A DNA stretch of 64,000 nt, from NCBI GenBank assembly GCA_024741835.1, contig JAENRP010000032.1, positions 62,775 through 126,774 of the forward strand, read 5' to 3'. The notes below the pieces were generated by a model that made no database searches, had not been told where the DNA came from, and worked only from the letters and a program-made list of their open reading frames with translations. The translations under genes and the position numbers were made by a program. Positions 34,136 to 46,574 of the stretch are shown in pieces; position 1 is the first letter of the stretch, and every line of letters starts with the position of its first letter. Origin of the DNA: Diplocarpon mali. Taxonomy: Eukaryota > Ascomycota > Leotiomycetes > Helotiales > Drepanopezizaceae.

Positions 34136-36888
34136 ATGGCTTCCTCTGCTGCGGCGCAAAACTGGCTGTCAGTACTCCTCACCTTAATTTTGGTCCCATT
34201 TCATTTCCCTATTAACCAGTCTGACATATTTTCAATATAGACTTGCTCAGCAAGTAGAAAGCCGACTGAAGACACTCATGAAGAGCAAAGACCACCCCAC
34301 CTACAATGATATCAACCATGCCTTGAGCCAGTAAGTACACTGACTCTTTCGATTTGCCCCAACTAACATGTCCAGGCTGCGCGGAGCCTGCGAGGCTGTC
34401 ATTTTCGCCGACTTCGAATACTCGACCGCCGTCGGTGTCGAGAAGCACTTGTGGGACGTACATATATTGATCAATAATCGATACCGCAAATTGATGGAGC
34501 ATTACAAAAAGGCGACTAAGAACCACATTGAGCGACGCGCAACCGCTAAACACTATGCCGACTTCATCAAAACTAGCCAATACTTCTACAAGAGTTACAT
34601 TCAACGGATAGCTTCTCATTTTGACGGCTTAGAACTATTGTACAGGATTGCGAATCGTTTGTCACTCAGTCTGCTTGCAGCGGATCGGCGCGTGAAGGTT
34701 TCTCCCGAGATACAGCAGCTGGTAGAGATCTCCTGCTACACAACTCTTCTTCACTTGGGCGATCTGTCTCGGTATCGAAATGGCTTCCGAACCAAGGATC
34801 GCAGCTGGCAGCCCGCTCTGGGTTACTATGCTTTGGCCAACGACTTCAGACCGACTGATGGGGCTGCGCACAGCCAAATGTCAGTGATTGCTCTTGCTGA
34901 TCAGCATCACCTTGATGCGGTCTTCCACCTTTATAGAGCTCTCACTACTGCCTGCCCGTACAGCCTCGCTAAAGGTAATCTTGAAACCGAGTTCAAGAAG
35001 GTGATATCGGCTTGGGAGAAGAAGGCTCCGCAGCAGAGCAACGACAAATTGGGAATGCTCTGTTGGTGGTTTGTTTTGCTGCATGCCAAGTTCTACCAGG
35101 GTCAAAAATTTCTTTCCACGCAGAAGGAATTAGAGAAGGAGATCTTGTCGCGCTTGAGCTTACTCCTGAAGGAGCAATCTTTTGCGGATATTTTGGCAAA
35201 GCTTGTGATTATCAATATTGCCGCTCAATATTTCGCTCAACAGAGAATCCAGAGTAAGCCGCCAATTTTCTCAAATGACCTTTAACTAACAACAATTAGC
35301 CGAGGCATCCCATGAAGCTGCACTGTGCTCTTATACCTTTTGCCTTGAATTCAACATTCGTTTCTTTACCACCCTGTTGCAGACATTTTTGCCTGAACTC
35401 GAGGACCAATCAGCTGGAGAGGACATTACGAATGTGACCAATGGGTCTCTTCCTGAACCCTCCCATGAGAAGATCACCGTTGTTGCTCGGAGAGTCCTTC
35501 CAGCCATTCGCCAATATAGCACTTGGCTCGTGTCCAACATAAAATACATTCTTCTTCTGTCCTCGTCAGAACACTCCAGCACCTCTACTGCTGTCCACAT
35601 CAAGGAGATGTGGAAGATATATGCCCAAGTGCTTACGAGATTGACTCAGCTATTCCCGGAGAAGCAGCTCGCCTCTGTTGGCTACCTTCTTGAAGAAGAC
35701 GAGGCTACACTTGGCTTCGAACCTCTTCGGGACAATGCTCTTCCCAAGGGCTGCGATCTGTTCAAAAACATCGGCGGCGAGCCAAAGCCGCGTCTTACAG
35801 TTCAAGGCCTTGACAGACATCACCCCAACGTTGAGATGAAGTCTCGTATTCAGGACATCTTCCTTGTCGGTCTCACATTTCATCTGGACCCCAAAGTTCC
35901 GATCAACTTGGATCAATCCACTGGTAGGAATTTCTTTCTAATGGTAGAAGAGGTTGGCAGTCCATTAGATCTTGAATCCTCTCTCTTCTTCACCCCAACC
36001 CACACGAGCAAGAGTACATTCTCACCACGAGAGTCAGATGAATCGTATCACGAAGATTCCGCAAAGGAGACAGTCACGACGTATGAGGCCCACCAGAGCA
36101 TGGAGACCGATATGCTCCGCATGGTTGATGATCTGGTTGAGCCATCTACTAATTGCAAGCACAATAGCCACGACGAAACTTCTTATGGTATGCATAGTCG
36201 TACTGCAAATGATATTTTTGCGCCTGTTGGTTCGAATGGCTATGGCTCGCAAAATCGAAGCACACCAAAGATGTTGCCGAGCTTGCCTGGCTTCCAGAAT
36301 TCCGCATTCGCGCCCCAGAAAAGCGAGCTCAAGCCTACTAGTCCTCACCGAGGTCAGTTCTCTCCAATCCCGCTTTCTACAAGAAAGCAACAGCTGGACG
36401 CAGCAGCCAATTTGGAGAAAATGACGGGCTATTCTCGGTCAGGTTCGTCCTGGGGTCAACAGAATTCGCTTGTTAGCTCTGGGTCATCGTACAAGTCGTT
36501 TGCTAAGCAGCTACAAGAAGGTCTGGATGAACCTGGATCTCCGATGATGAATAGCACTTGGGGACCCCAGCAAAGCCGACCAGCCTCTGGTTCTCTTCCA
36601 AGAAGCGTAAATCAGATTCTCCAGGAGTCATTGTCACAACAATACATGCCGCTGTCATCTTGTTTCTCGGACTCGAGTAGCCTGTATGCCAACACGACTC
36701 CTCCACCAGCCAGATATGGTGTGGTAGGTGCGAAAAGTAGCGTATTTGGTACTACCAACGGCAATAACTCCACCACCTACGTCGGTGCTAGCGACTTCGA
36801 CCGCGACACAATGCTGCAAAGTTCCCTCTGGAACGGAAGCCAGCATTTTGGCCACAACCGAACGCCTCCTGGTGGACAAGGTGATTGA
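34136..36888 (+). CDS. EST1/SMG7-like nonsense-mediated decay factor
   Basis: Four exons, 34136-34167, 34241-34330, 34376-35253 and 35300-36888, encode 862 residues. The short first exons give MASSAAAQNWLLAQQVESRLK and are joined in frame by GTCAGT, GTAAGT and GTAAGC introns. Residues ~1-150 match the EST1 14-3-3-like domain (ADFEYSTAVGVEKHLWDVHILINNRYRKLM). Next is the EST1 DNA/RNA-binding domain: LGDLSRYRNGF, then WQPALGYYALANDFRPTDGAAHSQMSVIAL and AVFHLYRALTTACPYSLAKGNLETEF, with TPR-like helices. The C-terminal ~350 residues are Ser/Gln/Pro-rich and disordered. Family members (SMG5/6/7, Ebs1/Est1) bind phosphorylated Upf1 in NMD or act at telomeres; no PIN domain is present, which favours the SMG7/Ebs1 type. 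Confidence 0.9.
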
Positions 36889-37271
36889 AAAGCTGCAGTT
36901 CCGGAATACTGTATCAACGAATTATCCACACGCTTATACTTATCGCGACGTCGAACTTCGGTTTTTCATTCCAAAGACCCCATCCAGACAGGAGGTATTA
37001 CGAAACCGCTCGACATTATGGCATCATCATCACGAATTACCAAGTAGTCATACCTCCCAAGAACGTTCCACATCGAAGGACTTTGCAAGTTCTTTTTTTA
37101 AATGCAATGCAATGCAAGCTATCATAGGCTATGATCGTGGAGGATCATCATAAGGTCACCATCATATGGATGCTAAATCACCAGGCTTTAGACGCTTCCT
37201 GTTGTTGAAACCTTTTACCCCACCAAACGCCGTCTAAAATCTCTGTGTGAAAATCGAAGGAATCTGGTGGT
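36889..37271. other. Convergent intergenic region (SMG7-like / adenosine kinase)
   Basis: 383 bp containing both 3' ends. An open frame runs through the SMG7-like stop in another phase (to 37153) but has no support of its own. Confidence 0.5.
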
Positions 37272-38639
37272 TTATTGGCTGAACGGCTTATATGCCTGCT
37301 TGGGGAATGGAAATCTGCGAAATTGTTCATTAGCATATTTTGAGACGAGCAAGTTCTTGAAAGGCTGTTCCAAGTTTGGGAGGGTCGGATCTTTAGCACC
37401 TCGAATGAAAAACTTGCATGAACCCGGTTCCAAATGTGAAGCAGGTTACATGAAGTCAAGAAGTTTCACTTACGAAGGACCCAACTCTTGGATGCTCAGC
37501 TTGGCCAGCCATTGACCCTGATCAATACTCTGGGCCAAACTCTCTCCAGCGACCAAACCAGCCGTGAAACCTGCAGCGAAAGCATCTCCAGCACCGGTAG
37601 TATCATTAATGAGCTTGCTGTCAATAGCATGAACCGGGAACTCCTGGACATCCTTGCCTCCAACCGACACAATAGTTGGCTCCGTCCCCTGGGTGATGAT
37701 AGCAACTCTCTCTCTCTTCTCATTCTTCTTCGGCAGCGCAGCCAAAGCCTTCGTAATTTCCTTGATATCTTTCGTCTCCAAGCCATGGCTCTCAGCATAC
37801 GCCAATGCCTCGGTCTCGTTACCAATTACATAGTCCCAATACGGCGCCGTAGCATCCAACGGATCCTTGAAGAATTGTGAAATGAACGGCGCAGACAGCG
37901 AGAATACAAACGCCTTGTCATTTGCCGCGGCCTCTTCGGCCAAAGCCATGATAGCAGGTGGGCACACGGTCAAATGGTAGCCACCTACGAAGTATGTTGT
38001 CGCGCCTTCGACCAACTTCCACACCTCAGGGCTCATTAGGTGCTCCAAGTCATAGTGGTTCGCGGCTCCAAGATCCGTAACCATAGATCTGTCATGGCCT
38101 GTGATGACGACTCCACAGCGACCGGTTGGGTGCGTCTTGTCGACACGATACTCGACTCGCAGACCGGCGGCCTTGACGGCGTCATGCAGGATAGCTGCGT
38201 ACTTGTCGTCGCCGACGCCGCCGAGATACACAACGCTATTTTCTGGGAGCATATATTGAGCTCCGCGGGCCGTGTTCTGAGCACCACCTCCAGCGATGAG
38301 TTTTGCGGAGTAGTTATTTAGCAGGTCTTCATAGATCCCAAGGTGTTTTTCCTCGGCGAGGATGGCATCATTGGCTTTAAGGTTGTACTTTTCGAGCAGG
38401 GCGGCATTGCCTACTGCTTGGATATCTAGAAGGGAGGAAATGAGTTAGAATATAATTCTTGTAATGCAATTGGAGCTTGATCCAGGCTTTTGATGTGAGT
38501 TTACATGTTAGAGTCAAAGTGAGGGGTAACAGCATTGACACCGAGCTCTTCTGTTCATGCAGATTTTGGTGCATGGTGATCGCTTACCAAGTAGAGGATT
38601 CTCCAAGCAGAGGAGAGCGTAATCATTGTTCGGAGCCAT
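37272..38639 (-). CDS. ADO1: Adenosine kinase
   Basis: Three minus-strand exons, 38639-38588, 38425-37474 and 37314-37272, encode 348 residues, the usual adenosine kinase length. Exon 1 gives MAPNNDYALLCLENPLL, joined to DIQAVGNAALLEKYNLKAN over a 162-bp intron. Landmarks: GGGAQNTARGAQYML (substrate pocket), VYLGGVGDDKYAAIL, and the PfkB signature 2 NDTTGAGDAFAAGF with the catalytic Asp. The last exon adds the conserved end FPFPKQAY. The enzyme phosphorylates adenosine to AMP with ATP, salvaging purines and clearing adenosine so that S-adenosylhomocysteine hydrolysis can proceed. The gene lies head-to-tail with uL2 on the same strand. Confidence 0.97.
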
Positions 38640-39139
38640 CTTTTCTGTTGTTTGGTATATGCTGTTGGAAGGTTACTAAGAAATGGGAGACGAAGGTTGC
38701 TTGAATGAGGGGTGGGTGAAGACGTAGATACGGGATATGGTGGGGGTTTTTTCTATCCCTGTTCCTTATACACTATAATATGCCAAGAGAGTACTTCTTT
38801 GTGTCTGTGGCGTGATTGTGAAATAAAATAGTACCGCAAGTGAAAGTGGAAGTATGATTTGGCACCCAGTTTTTTCACTGAATTTAAGTTATCTCGCTGG
38901 GTGAAAGTTGAGAAGTCTACCAAGATACGGCTTCTATACCACACAATAGCGCGATTCGAGCTCGAATCAATTTCAAACATCATTCATGTCCGAAGTCACG
39001 CCAGGATTTTCTCCTTCACCTCAACAACAGTCAAACCATTGATGGATTTCTTCATTCATTCTCGCATATGTGCCATCCGAAAGATGTAATGCGAAACCAG
39101 CATATCCGAAGCAAAAAAAATCCCCAGTCATCAAACCCC
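38640..39139. other. Intergenic region (adenosine kinase promoter / uL2 3' end)
   Basis: 500 bp that must include the adenosine kinase promoter and the 3' UTR of the ribosomal protein gene. An A-run lies at 39113-39120. No further feature was recognised. Confidence 0.5.
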
Positions 39140-40448
39140 TTAGTCCTTGACCTTTTGAGTACCACGCAGCAGGCCGGTTCTCCGAGCGGCGATAAGGCCT
39201 GCCTTTTGACCTGCCACAGCGTATCTTGAAATTGTCGAGGCTTTACCGATGTGTTGATGATTACCACCCTGCTTTCTATCAGCGATTGCTTCTTCCAGAA
39301 CCTAACCAGAGAGGTACTTACACCGTGAGGATGGTCGACAGGGTTCATGGCAACACCACGGGTCTTGGGCCAGGAGTTACGCTTAACAGCGAACTTATGC
39401 TTCGCACGCGATGCCTCTATCAGATTATCAGCAATTTCCACATTCAAGATCTGCCGCATGACGTACTCATCAATGGTTTGTCTGTTCGTCCACCACCTGC
39501 AACGATACCAATCATACCACGGGCTTGGCTGCTGATAACCTTCTTTGCCCCGGATGGGAGCTTGACACGTGTTTTGCCTTCATCTGGGTTATGGCCAATC
39601 ACGGTGACGTAGTTACCGGATGTACGTCCCAGGACACCACGATCTCCAACCTTGCTCTCTACATTTGAGATGACAGTTCCTTCGGGGATGCTGGCCAGGG
39701 GGAGGATGTTTCCAATAGTGAGGGCGGCGTTCTTTCCGGCGTAGATGAATTGGCCGGTGTACATTCCCTCGTTGGCAATGAAGGTTTCAGTGTGAAGCTT
39801 GAATCGGTAGGAATCGCGGAAGACGACTCGAGCCAACCTGGAGACAAATCAGCTTGTGCGCCAGGTCTAATATTTCGTTTCTGGGATGACCTACGGAGCT
39901 CCCCGGCCCGGATCGTGAATAATATCTCGGATTATACTTGATGAAATGTCAGTTACGCCTGTCTCATTGTGGTGAGAGTATAGGAGGATTTCGAGATAAT
40001 CCCAAGTCCTCTGAAGGACTCCCAGATTATGGACCTCATACCCTCGAACGTATCCCTTTCTCTCAGCAAAATCAAGGTTGCGGAACTTCGCAGGATTCTC
40101 TAATGTATATGGTAAGCCTGTTATCCATGGGCAAGTGGCTTGGAGATATCCACATACTGTTCAGACGAGTATTGGCCGTGAAGATACCGCCCTGGTGTCT
40201 ATTAGCATTAATTCATTCTAAAGACTGCATAGAGCTCACATTTCCCTTACGCTGATTTCTGATAACCCTGTGTGATTGAATTAGCAGCTGTGCTTCCGCT
40301 ATACAAATTCCTCCAAGTCCTCCGACCCGCCAACAGCCTCATATGCAGGCGGGCGGAGAGGCGATTTCGTTAGTTTCCTCGAATTTATAGAGACACAGAT
40401 CGAATACTGATACGATTAGGGAAGAAGGAGCTAGACTTACCGACCCAT
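39140..40448 (-). CDS. RPL2: 60S ribosomal protein uL2 (yeast L2, mammalian L8)
   Basis: Eight minus-strand exons: 40448-40441, 40267-40240, 40191-40158, 40099-40042, 39936-39895, 39837-39467, 39416-39322 and 39268-39140. They encode 254 residues, exactly the usual eukaryotic uL2 length. The first exon is only ATG GGT CG. Landmarks: [76 protein letters not shown], and the peptidyl-transferase-proximal [17 protein letters not shown], followed by [13 protein letters not shown] at the end. All seven joins are in frame with GT-AG ends. uL2 is essential for subunit joining and peptidyl transferase activity. The intron load and clustering of introns at the 5' end are typical of fungal ribosomal protein genes. 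Confidence 0.97.
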
Positions 40449-42043
40449 CGTTGTGGTTCTCGACGGTGATGTTAAGGAGTCGAAGTCTTGGTTTTGAGAT
40501 TCAAGGGTCGATTTGAATGTGCGTTTGACAAGCGAGGAACTTTTGGTTTCTGGCCTGAGGCTCCAAGAGCATAAACATCAGTCTAGCTTCAAATTCGGGA
40601 CGACATTGAAATGCAGAGAGTGACACACATTGGAAATAAAATTTTGCTATCGGCGCCGTATACAACCTTGCCAAAAGTACTTCACCCGAGATTTCTTCAT
40701 TTCAAGTCAACATGTATCATTGTGTCCTCGGTCGGAAAGGTAATGCGCGCATGATCGAGGTTCTATCTTGATCTTATATTTGAGCCGCGTACAGCCTGCC
40801 AGTGTCCCGACAGATGTATTTTGATTGTTTTTGTTTCCTGCGATCCTCAATATTTCCTCCAACCTCGCAAACATTCATCGTTTTTGGATTGCTTGTCCCG
40901 TTAGAGAAGCTACTAGATCTGGTATTGCTTTTCTGCAGAAGTCCACATCCTTCTGTCAAAGTCTGTGAAACTGCGATGATAGCAAATGACCTATTAATTC
41001 TCTGGCAATTATTTGTCAAGTGTTGATCTCGTCGGCTCCTTGAGGAGCTGGAGCGGTCTACGGGCTCCTTAAGTGTTACCCAGCCATATATTCTCCACTA
41101 AGTTCACAATCACAACTTCTTCAATTTTGTAGCGTTGATATCGATTCTCCCTATGGCCTCTGGACAGTCATCTAACTAAACGTTAGTACCGTGTCAATGG
41201 CTAAATTAGGTCTTCTGTGGACCTACACTTCTTATGCTAGGATCATATGTAAAGTCTTCACTTTTTAATGTCTGCAGACATCTGCTGCATTTTGCGATTT
41301 GTTAGAAAAACTTCTTATCTGCCCAAAGCTTGAATGTCTCATTAAAAATTCAGATATCGTCATGCCTTAGCCTTCTAGGGCTACCCACCGGCTCTATTGT
41401 TAGCGTGGTTGTTCTGCTGAGATGTGGGGAATACAGAGGTATTGTGAATATCTTTCAATGAATTCGAATGAAACAGTACGCAAGGGTTGTGATGCAGAAT
41501 TTGATCGAGTAAGCGAAAATCTTGGGGGCTGCGAATGCGCTACATGTACCTTTTTACCTTAAGCAGGTTGGGATAGAAGCTTTGATCCAAGGGTACAGGT
41601 ATTGGATAAACAATAAATAGCCTGTTATCTTCTCTATTGGGTTGGTGAGCAGTCCCAATACTAAGGTTGTAGCACTTGGCCTTTCGAGGTGACAACTTTA
41701 TAACATTGCTGGATGGGTATCAGTTGAGCTGGAGATAATGAAATTTGACATACAAGGCAGGCCGAGACGTTGCAAATGAAACATTGTGAGTATCTTGTAA
41801 TTCTAGTTTTTAGTTTGCCATAGTGTTAGATACATAATAGAACTATTCACTTTTAACAATGAACAAGCCAGGACAACTTGCAATTGATTGATTGTCTTTA
41901 AGGCGCCCACACTACTGTAAGGTATGGGTGACATTGAAATGCTTAGCCTAGTATCTCATCGCTGCGCTTTATCGCCAAAGCTCTTCTGGCTCCAATTCCA
42001 CAAGCAACAACCCCCAGACCTTACAACATACAACGACACAGAC
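40449..42043. other. AT-rich divergent intergenic region (uL2 / DDT-WHIM protein)
   Basis: About 1.6 kb, clearly more AT-rich than the intergenic DNA to the left. It includes the uL2 promoter near 40450-40600. No frame over 80 codons is credible and no tRNA or repeat was recognised. Confidence 0.5.
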
Positions 42044-44270
42044 ATGAGTGCTGACGATTCCTCTGATCTTTCCTCTGTCCCTTCGGATGCAGAGGAAGAT
42101 TTGCAACTGAAGAAGAAAGACGGCATTCTCAAGTTTTTCTCAAAAGCTCCCCGTCACTCTGCGACGCGCAAGGCAAGTTCACTTCTGGCTTCAGAACCGC
42201 ATGGTGGGACTCTGTCTTGCCGAATCACAGCCCAGAGCTTTGCTAAATTACACTGTATCTTCTCAAGATATTCGGAATATTCCAAATATCCCTATGGATT
42301 AGGGTTGCTGACGAGTACCTGGAACTTCTTAGGTCGAGACTCCCTCGCCGCCCCGAAAACAACGCGCGCCCTCACCCCCCCATGAGTTTGTCCTAGCAGA
42401 CAATCCCGATATCGCAGTGCGTCTACCTACTAATTGTCGCGTTCTCATGAGCTATACACGTCCAAAACGCGTCTTTGAATGCTAGCATCATAGCTAATGC
42501 GCAGTTAACAGTTTATCTGCATGTTCCGCTCACGGTTCACTGAAGCCTTCCCTAAATCTCTTGTCAATTTCGGGCCTCAGGAGCTCGAGCGCGATATCGT
42601 TGAGACTGTCCCTGGAGAGGGCGTGGAGCATCTCTTATGCGCGGTGCTTGGATTATTACTGAACAGGAAGCAAGATATCAAGTAGGTCATTTTGCGCAAA
42701 GGCATTATGTGGCAGGTATCAAGCTTTATGAGCTGATTCTAAGTGTGAAACCAGGCCTGGTCATTATAATCGCGCCCTTGAGGAGGCTATTCAGACACAT
42801 AAGTCGCAATGGGCAAAGGATTGGGAGAGCAAGAACCCGTTATCCGGAGGGGCCACATTTGCTTCTATGGCGCCTACAGAACGAGTATGACTCCCGCCCC
42901 AGCTCTCACCACTTATACTGACTAACTCGCATAGCTCACTCTTCTCCGTACCCTCATCCTTTGGTCTCTCTCCTCCTCCGACGCTGTTAAGGGTCTTATT
43001 CAGGCTTCCTATAAGCAGAGCCGCCACGAGGACGATCTCAATCAACCACTATCAGTACAACCCTGGGGCTCCGACAGCGACAAGCGCAGATACTACTTGA
43101 TTGAAGGGCTGGACGATACACACTTTAGAGTTTACCGGGAGAGTAATTACACTGGCCTCAAAAGGACTTGGTGGAGTGTTGCTGGTGATATTGACGAGTT
43201 GAAGGCTCTTGCAAGCAAGCTCTTGAACGAGGACGGCGGCCAGAAGGCAAGACTTTTGAGTACAAAGATGACGGCTGCTATACCAAGGTTTGAAGCTACT
43301 GAGGAGGTATGTATAAGTCTTTAATCTCAAATTTCAATGCTAACTTGCACTATAGAAGCGCAAGCGTCGCGAGTATCGCCAGATTCGTAAGCAACAATTC
43401 AAGCGGCCAGAGCCGAACTACTCTATGTACGAAGGACGAACTAGAGGCAAAAGAATGAAGTACACCTATTCAGACGAGGAGGACGAGGTCTACTCGGATT
43501 TTACCACTGCTCGCAGGTCGACTCGCCACACAGGTACACATACTCCGGCAGAATCGAGTGGCCCCACGATAACTCAAAGCGGACGACAAGTTAAATCACG
43601 CCACGGTGGTGCTTATGGCGAGAGCATGCTCAGTGGCACAGGTAGTATTACTGTTAGCGGCTTTGACGGAGTAAATGATGAGCCTAGTCATGACGAGAGT
43701 ATCGGAGGTCGACCACCTCGAAGAGCTGCAGCTATCAATGGACAGGCTTCAAAGACACAACCAGGTCTTCATATCGAAGGCTATAACAACGTCGACGAGA
43801 TGACCTCTGATGAGGAGGGCGATGCAAGTGAGCAAGACTATGGAGATGACGAGGAAGAGGAAATCCCTTTAGAGAGCGATGTCGACGACCAGGATGATCT
43901 TTCTGATCTTGATGAGGATGAGGAGATAGATGATGGAGAGCGCAAGAAGTTGATCGTCAAGCTGCCCATCAAGACGCCAACCCCAGAGAAGAAGACGACT
44001 ATCAAATTGAGATTCTCGCCCGAGAAAGATTCTCCAAAGACCCTATTTATCGGCACAGCTAATGGCGATGCCCACGAGACTAGAGCCGTCTCAGTCACAG
44101 TTGAGGCCAAAGAGAACATGCAGCCAGCTTCTTCCCCAACCAGTGGCCCAGCGACAGCGAACAGCTCACAGGTCTCAAACAAAATCATCGCCCTCTCACC
44201 AAAGCCGCCAGCACAACCAGCCTCTCCTCTTACAATTCGAAGGAGCCCCGAGAAGTTCGTCGTCCACTGA
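42044..44270 (+). CDS. DDT/WHIM1-domain chromatin-remodelling-type protein
   Basis: Six exons, 42044-42172, 42333-42416, 42512-42681, 42755-42884, 42935-43306 and 43356-44270, encode 599 residues. The first intron has a GC donor (AAG|GCAAGT). The N-terminus is acidic (SADDSSDLSSVPSDAEEDL). A DDT-like helical region starts FICMFRSRFTEAFP and runs through PQELERDIVETVPGEGVEHLLCAVLGLLLNRK. A WHIM1-type block follows: TERLTLLRTLILWSL, SYKQSRHEDDLNQPLSVQPWG, DKRRYYLIEGLDDTHFRVYRE, WWSVAGDIDELKALA. The C-terminal half is very acidic then basic and lysine/proline-rich. DDT and WHIM motifs occur in ISWI-associated subunits (ACF1, WSTF, RSF1 groups), where they bind the ISWI motor and linker DNA. Membership of a given complex is inferred only. 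Confidence 0.85.
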
Positions 44271-46574
44271 TACCCTGGTGTGTTGAACTGCAGTAATGCA
44301 ATGTCCCTGCGGAAGCTTGTCACATTCAAAATCCGCAGAGGAGATTTTCTATTTCGGTTTTACTTCTTGAATAAGCGGGCGTCATACATGTACAATGGGA
44401 TTAGTAGATTGGCGTCTAGGCGTTTATGTCTATGGCGTAGTGCGAGGCAATACTGTGTTTCTAGGAAGGGGGGGTTAGACCATCAAAATAGCAGTAGGGA
44501 AGATTCTGAAGATCGGCATAATTCTCTAAGGGTAAACCTATTGAACTTGAGCTTCTATACAACATCCTGGTTTCAAATGAATGATGTTTTTCGGCACTAT
44601 TTTTTCGTACTTGACAATCCTATTTTGCATTTGATTCTACTTCTATTTTAAAAGAAAGATTCTGAAATTATCTGGTAAGGATAAAGTTATTCCCTGTGTA
44701 CTACCTTGCTCCCAGGTTGTACTGTACATCCCATTATTGCGACCTTAAATCGAGCTTGGACTAGTAATTATATTTATCTTGTTTTTTCCCCTGGGTTGTT
44801 GTCGCCTCAATTCGTAGAGAACTTCGTTAAATTAAAATTCTATGATGAAAAAGCCTGAGGCAGCCAGGAGGCATACTAGAAGTTTCACCGAAGGCAGCTT
44901 TCATGAGCTTTAGGATTGTAAGATAGATATGGCGAATATTGAAATTACCACAAAGATCTTGGAACATGGCCTCAAGCGCTTCATCAAGGCTAACTGCCAA
45001 TCATCCTGTCTCGAGACAAATGTGGCATAGTCCCGCATCATCCTTAAGGCGGTCCTTGTTAGTATCAGACTGGAATCTCTGCTATGATCTTTGGCGTTCT
45101 TATATACAACTTCCGAAGCAGATGAGTTTTTTGCGTCACTACTGCCCCTTGGCTTTCGGCCTTCGGCAAACAATCCAAACCCTAGTGGGACGGGACATGT
45201 TGGGTAAATAGCATAGGAGCTTTCAGGCCGTGTCTGTTTGATCTTGGAAAACCCTGTGTGAAAGACGTTTTGTGCTTTTTTGATTAAATAAGGCAGTTCT
45301 TGCATCTGCTTATACAATGTGACTCCTCCCCTTTCAGCTCTGAACGGGGCTTTCATCAGTGATTCTTTCTGTTGTTAGTGTTAAGGCGACTGGCTACCAT
45401 AGTTTAATTATCACTCCATAGTCGTTGAGTTGCATCCCAAAAGGCAGCATTCCCGTAATAGCAGCAGGGAATCATGAACAAATTTGCATCTCTCTCCTCA
45501 GCGGCGTCAGCTGTAACAACTAGCGCATCCGAAACCTCAGGCTGCAGAGCTGGCTTCTGAACTGTGGTACAGCTCTAGATGTCTTCGCTCCAGAGGTTGA
45601 TATCTATAGTACGTGGCATACGTAAGGTAATTGCTATAATCGGCTAGATAGGACCAGCCAGGGAAAAACCTCTATCTTAATCCTCGTTATTATTATCAAG
45701 AGGAGGACTGACTAGCTCCGCGCAGCTGCTGCTCATGTTGCTCGCCACGCTGTGTAACTAATCACCCAAAGGGGGTTGACTATACCTGCTACAATTTTGA
45801 ACCATATTGTCGCATTGAAATAAAGATTAACATAATCAGTAGGGGGGCGAGAAGTCCCAATGGGTTTTCTCATACTCACAACGAGTCAGAACTTGGTATA
45901 TGTATTTTCTCTTAGATAATTTTTCTAGTGTGGTTTTCTGTTCAAATGAATACTAGGATGCAATGCGCACTGCTCATAGGTTCCAAGACACATTTGCTTT
46001 TGAAATCTCATGATCATTGGTACAATTTAGGAAATTATATGTTTATCTCTTGCGGACGCAAAATAAACTATCTTTCAATAATTCAATGCCCTGATCATGC
46101 ATTGGGGCTCTGTCAGGTCATGACCTTGTAAAGAACAAGCTTAGTATTGGAGTGTAATCGATGCCACGGGAAATGTAATTGGCTTTCAATGCAAGGGAAC
46201 ATCTGGGACGTTCAAAATGTGAGGTCAGATCTATGCCCAGGATAATCCAGTCAAACCAATAGAGGACCAAAAGACCTTTTTTCTTAGACTCTGGAGATGA
46301 TGTTTTCTATGCACCGAAGGCTCTGCATTGAGGATCCATGAACTGGCAAACTGAGATGATTTTTGAGCAGCACACACACGAAACGTATTCCATCCCATTT
46401 CGCGGGATAATGTGTAATGATAATCTTGTAGATTGACCAGCTGCCTTGGTAGTAAATGTCGCTGTAGCTACGCCTCACTGGTAATTTACTTATGAAGTAA
46501 GCCGAGCGCCTCTTAATGCATCCCAGCCCCCCGATCCCAAACGCCAGCCCTTCACTAACCCTTTCAACTTGATT
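44271..46574. other. AT-rich convergent intergenic region with a possible coding relic
   Basis: About 2.3 kb between the 3' ends of the DDT/WHIM and Atg43-like genes. On the minus strand, 45356-44825 contains a 148-codon frame whose protein-like character continues in another frame after about 44985 (see findings). The rest has no supported gene, tRNA or tandem repeat. Confidence 0.5.
44825..45356 (-). pseudogene. Possible decayed protein-coding relic
   Basis: A minus-strand frame from 45356 reads ...RMMRDYATFVSRQDDWQLA and then becomes less protein-like, while the next frame from about 44990 reads LDEALEAMFQDLCGNF and NIRHIYLTILKLMKAAFGE to a stop near 44828. A one-base frameshift (or an unrecognised intron) would connect them. 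I recognise no family. It may be a broken gene or a transposon fragment in this AT-rich DNA, or coincidence. Confidence 0.25.

Noticed and set aside
36728..37153. 141-codon frame overlapping the 3' end of the SMG7-like gene
   Set aside because: It lies in another phase, continues into the 3' flank and has no start context or similarity.
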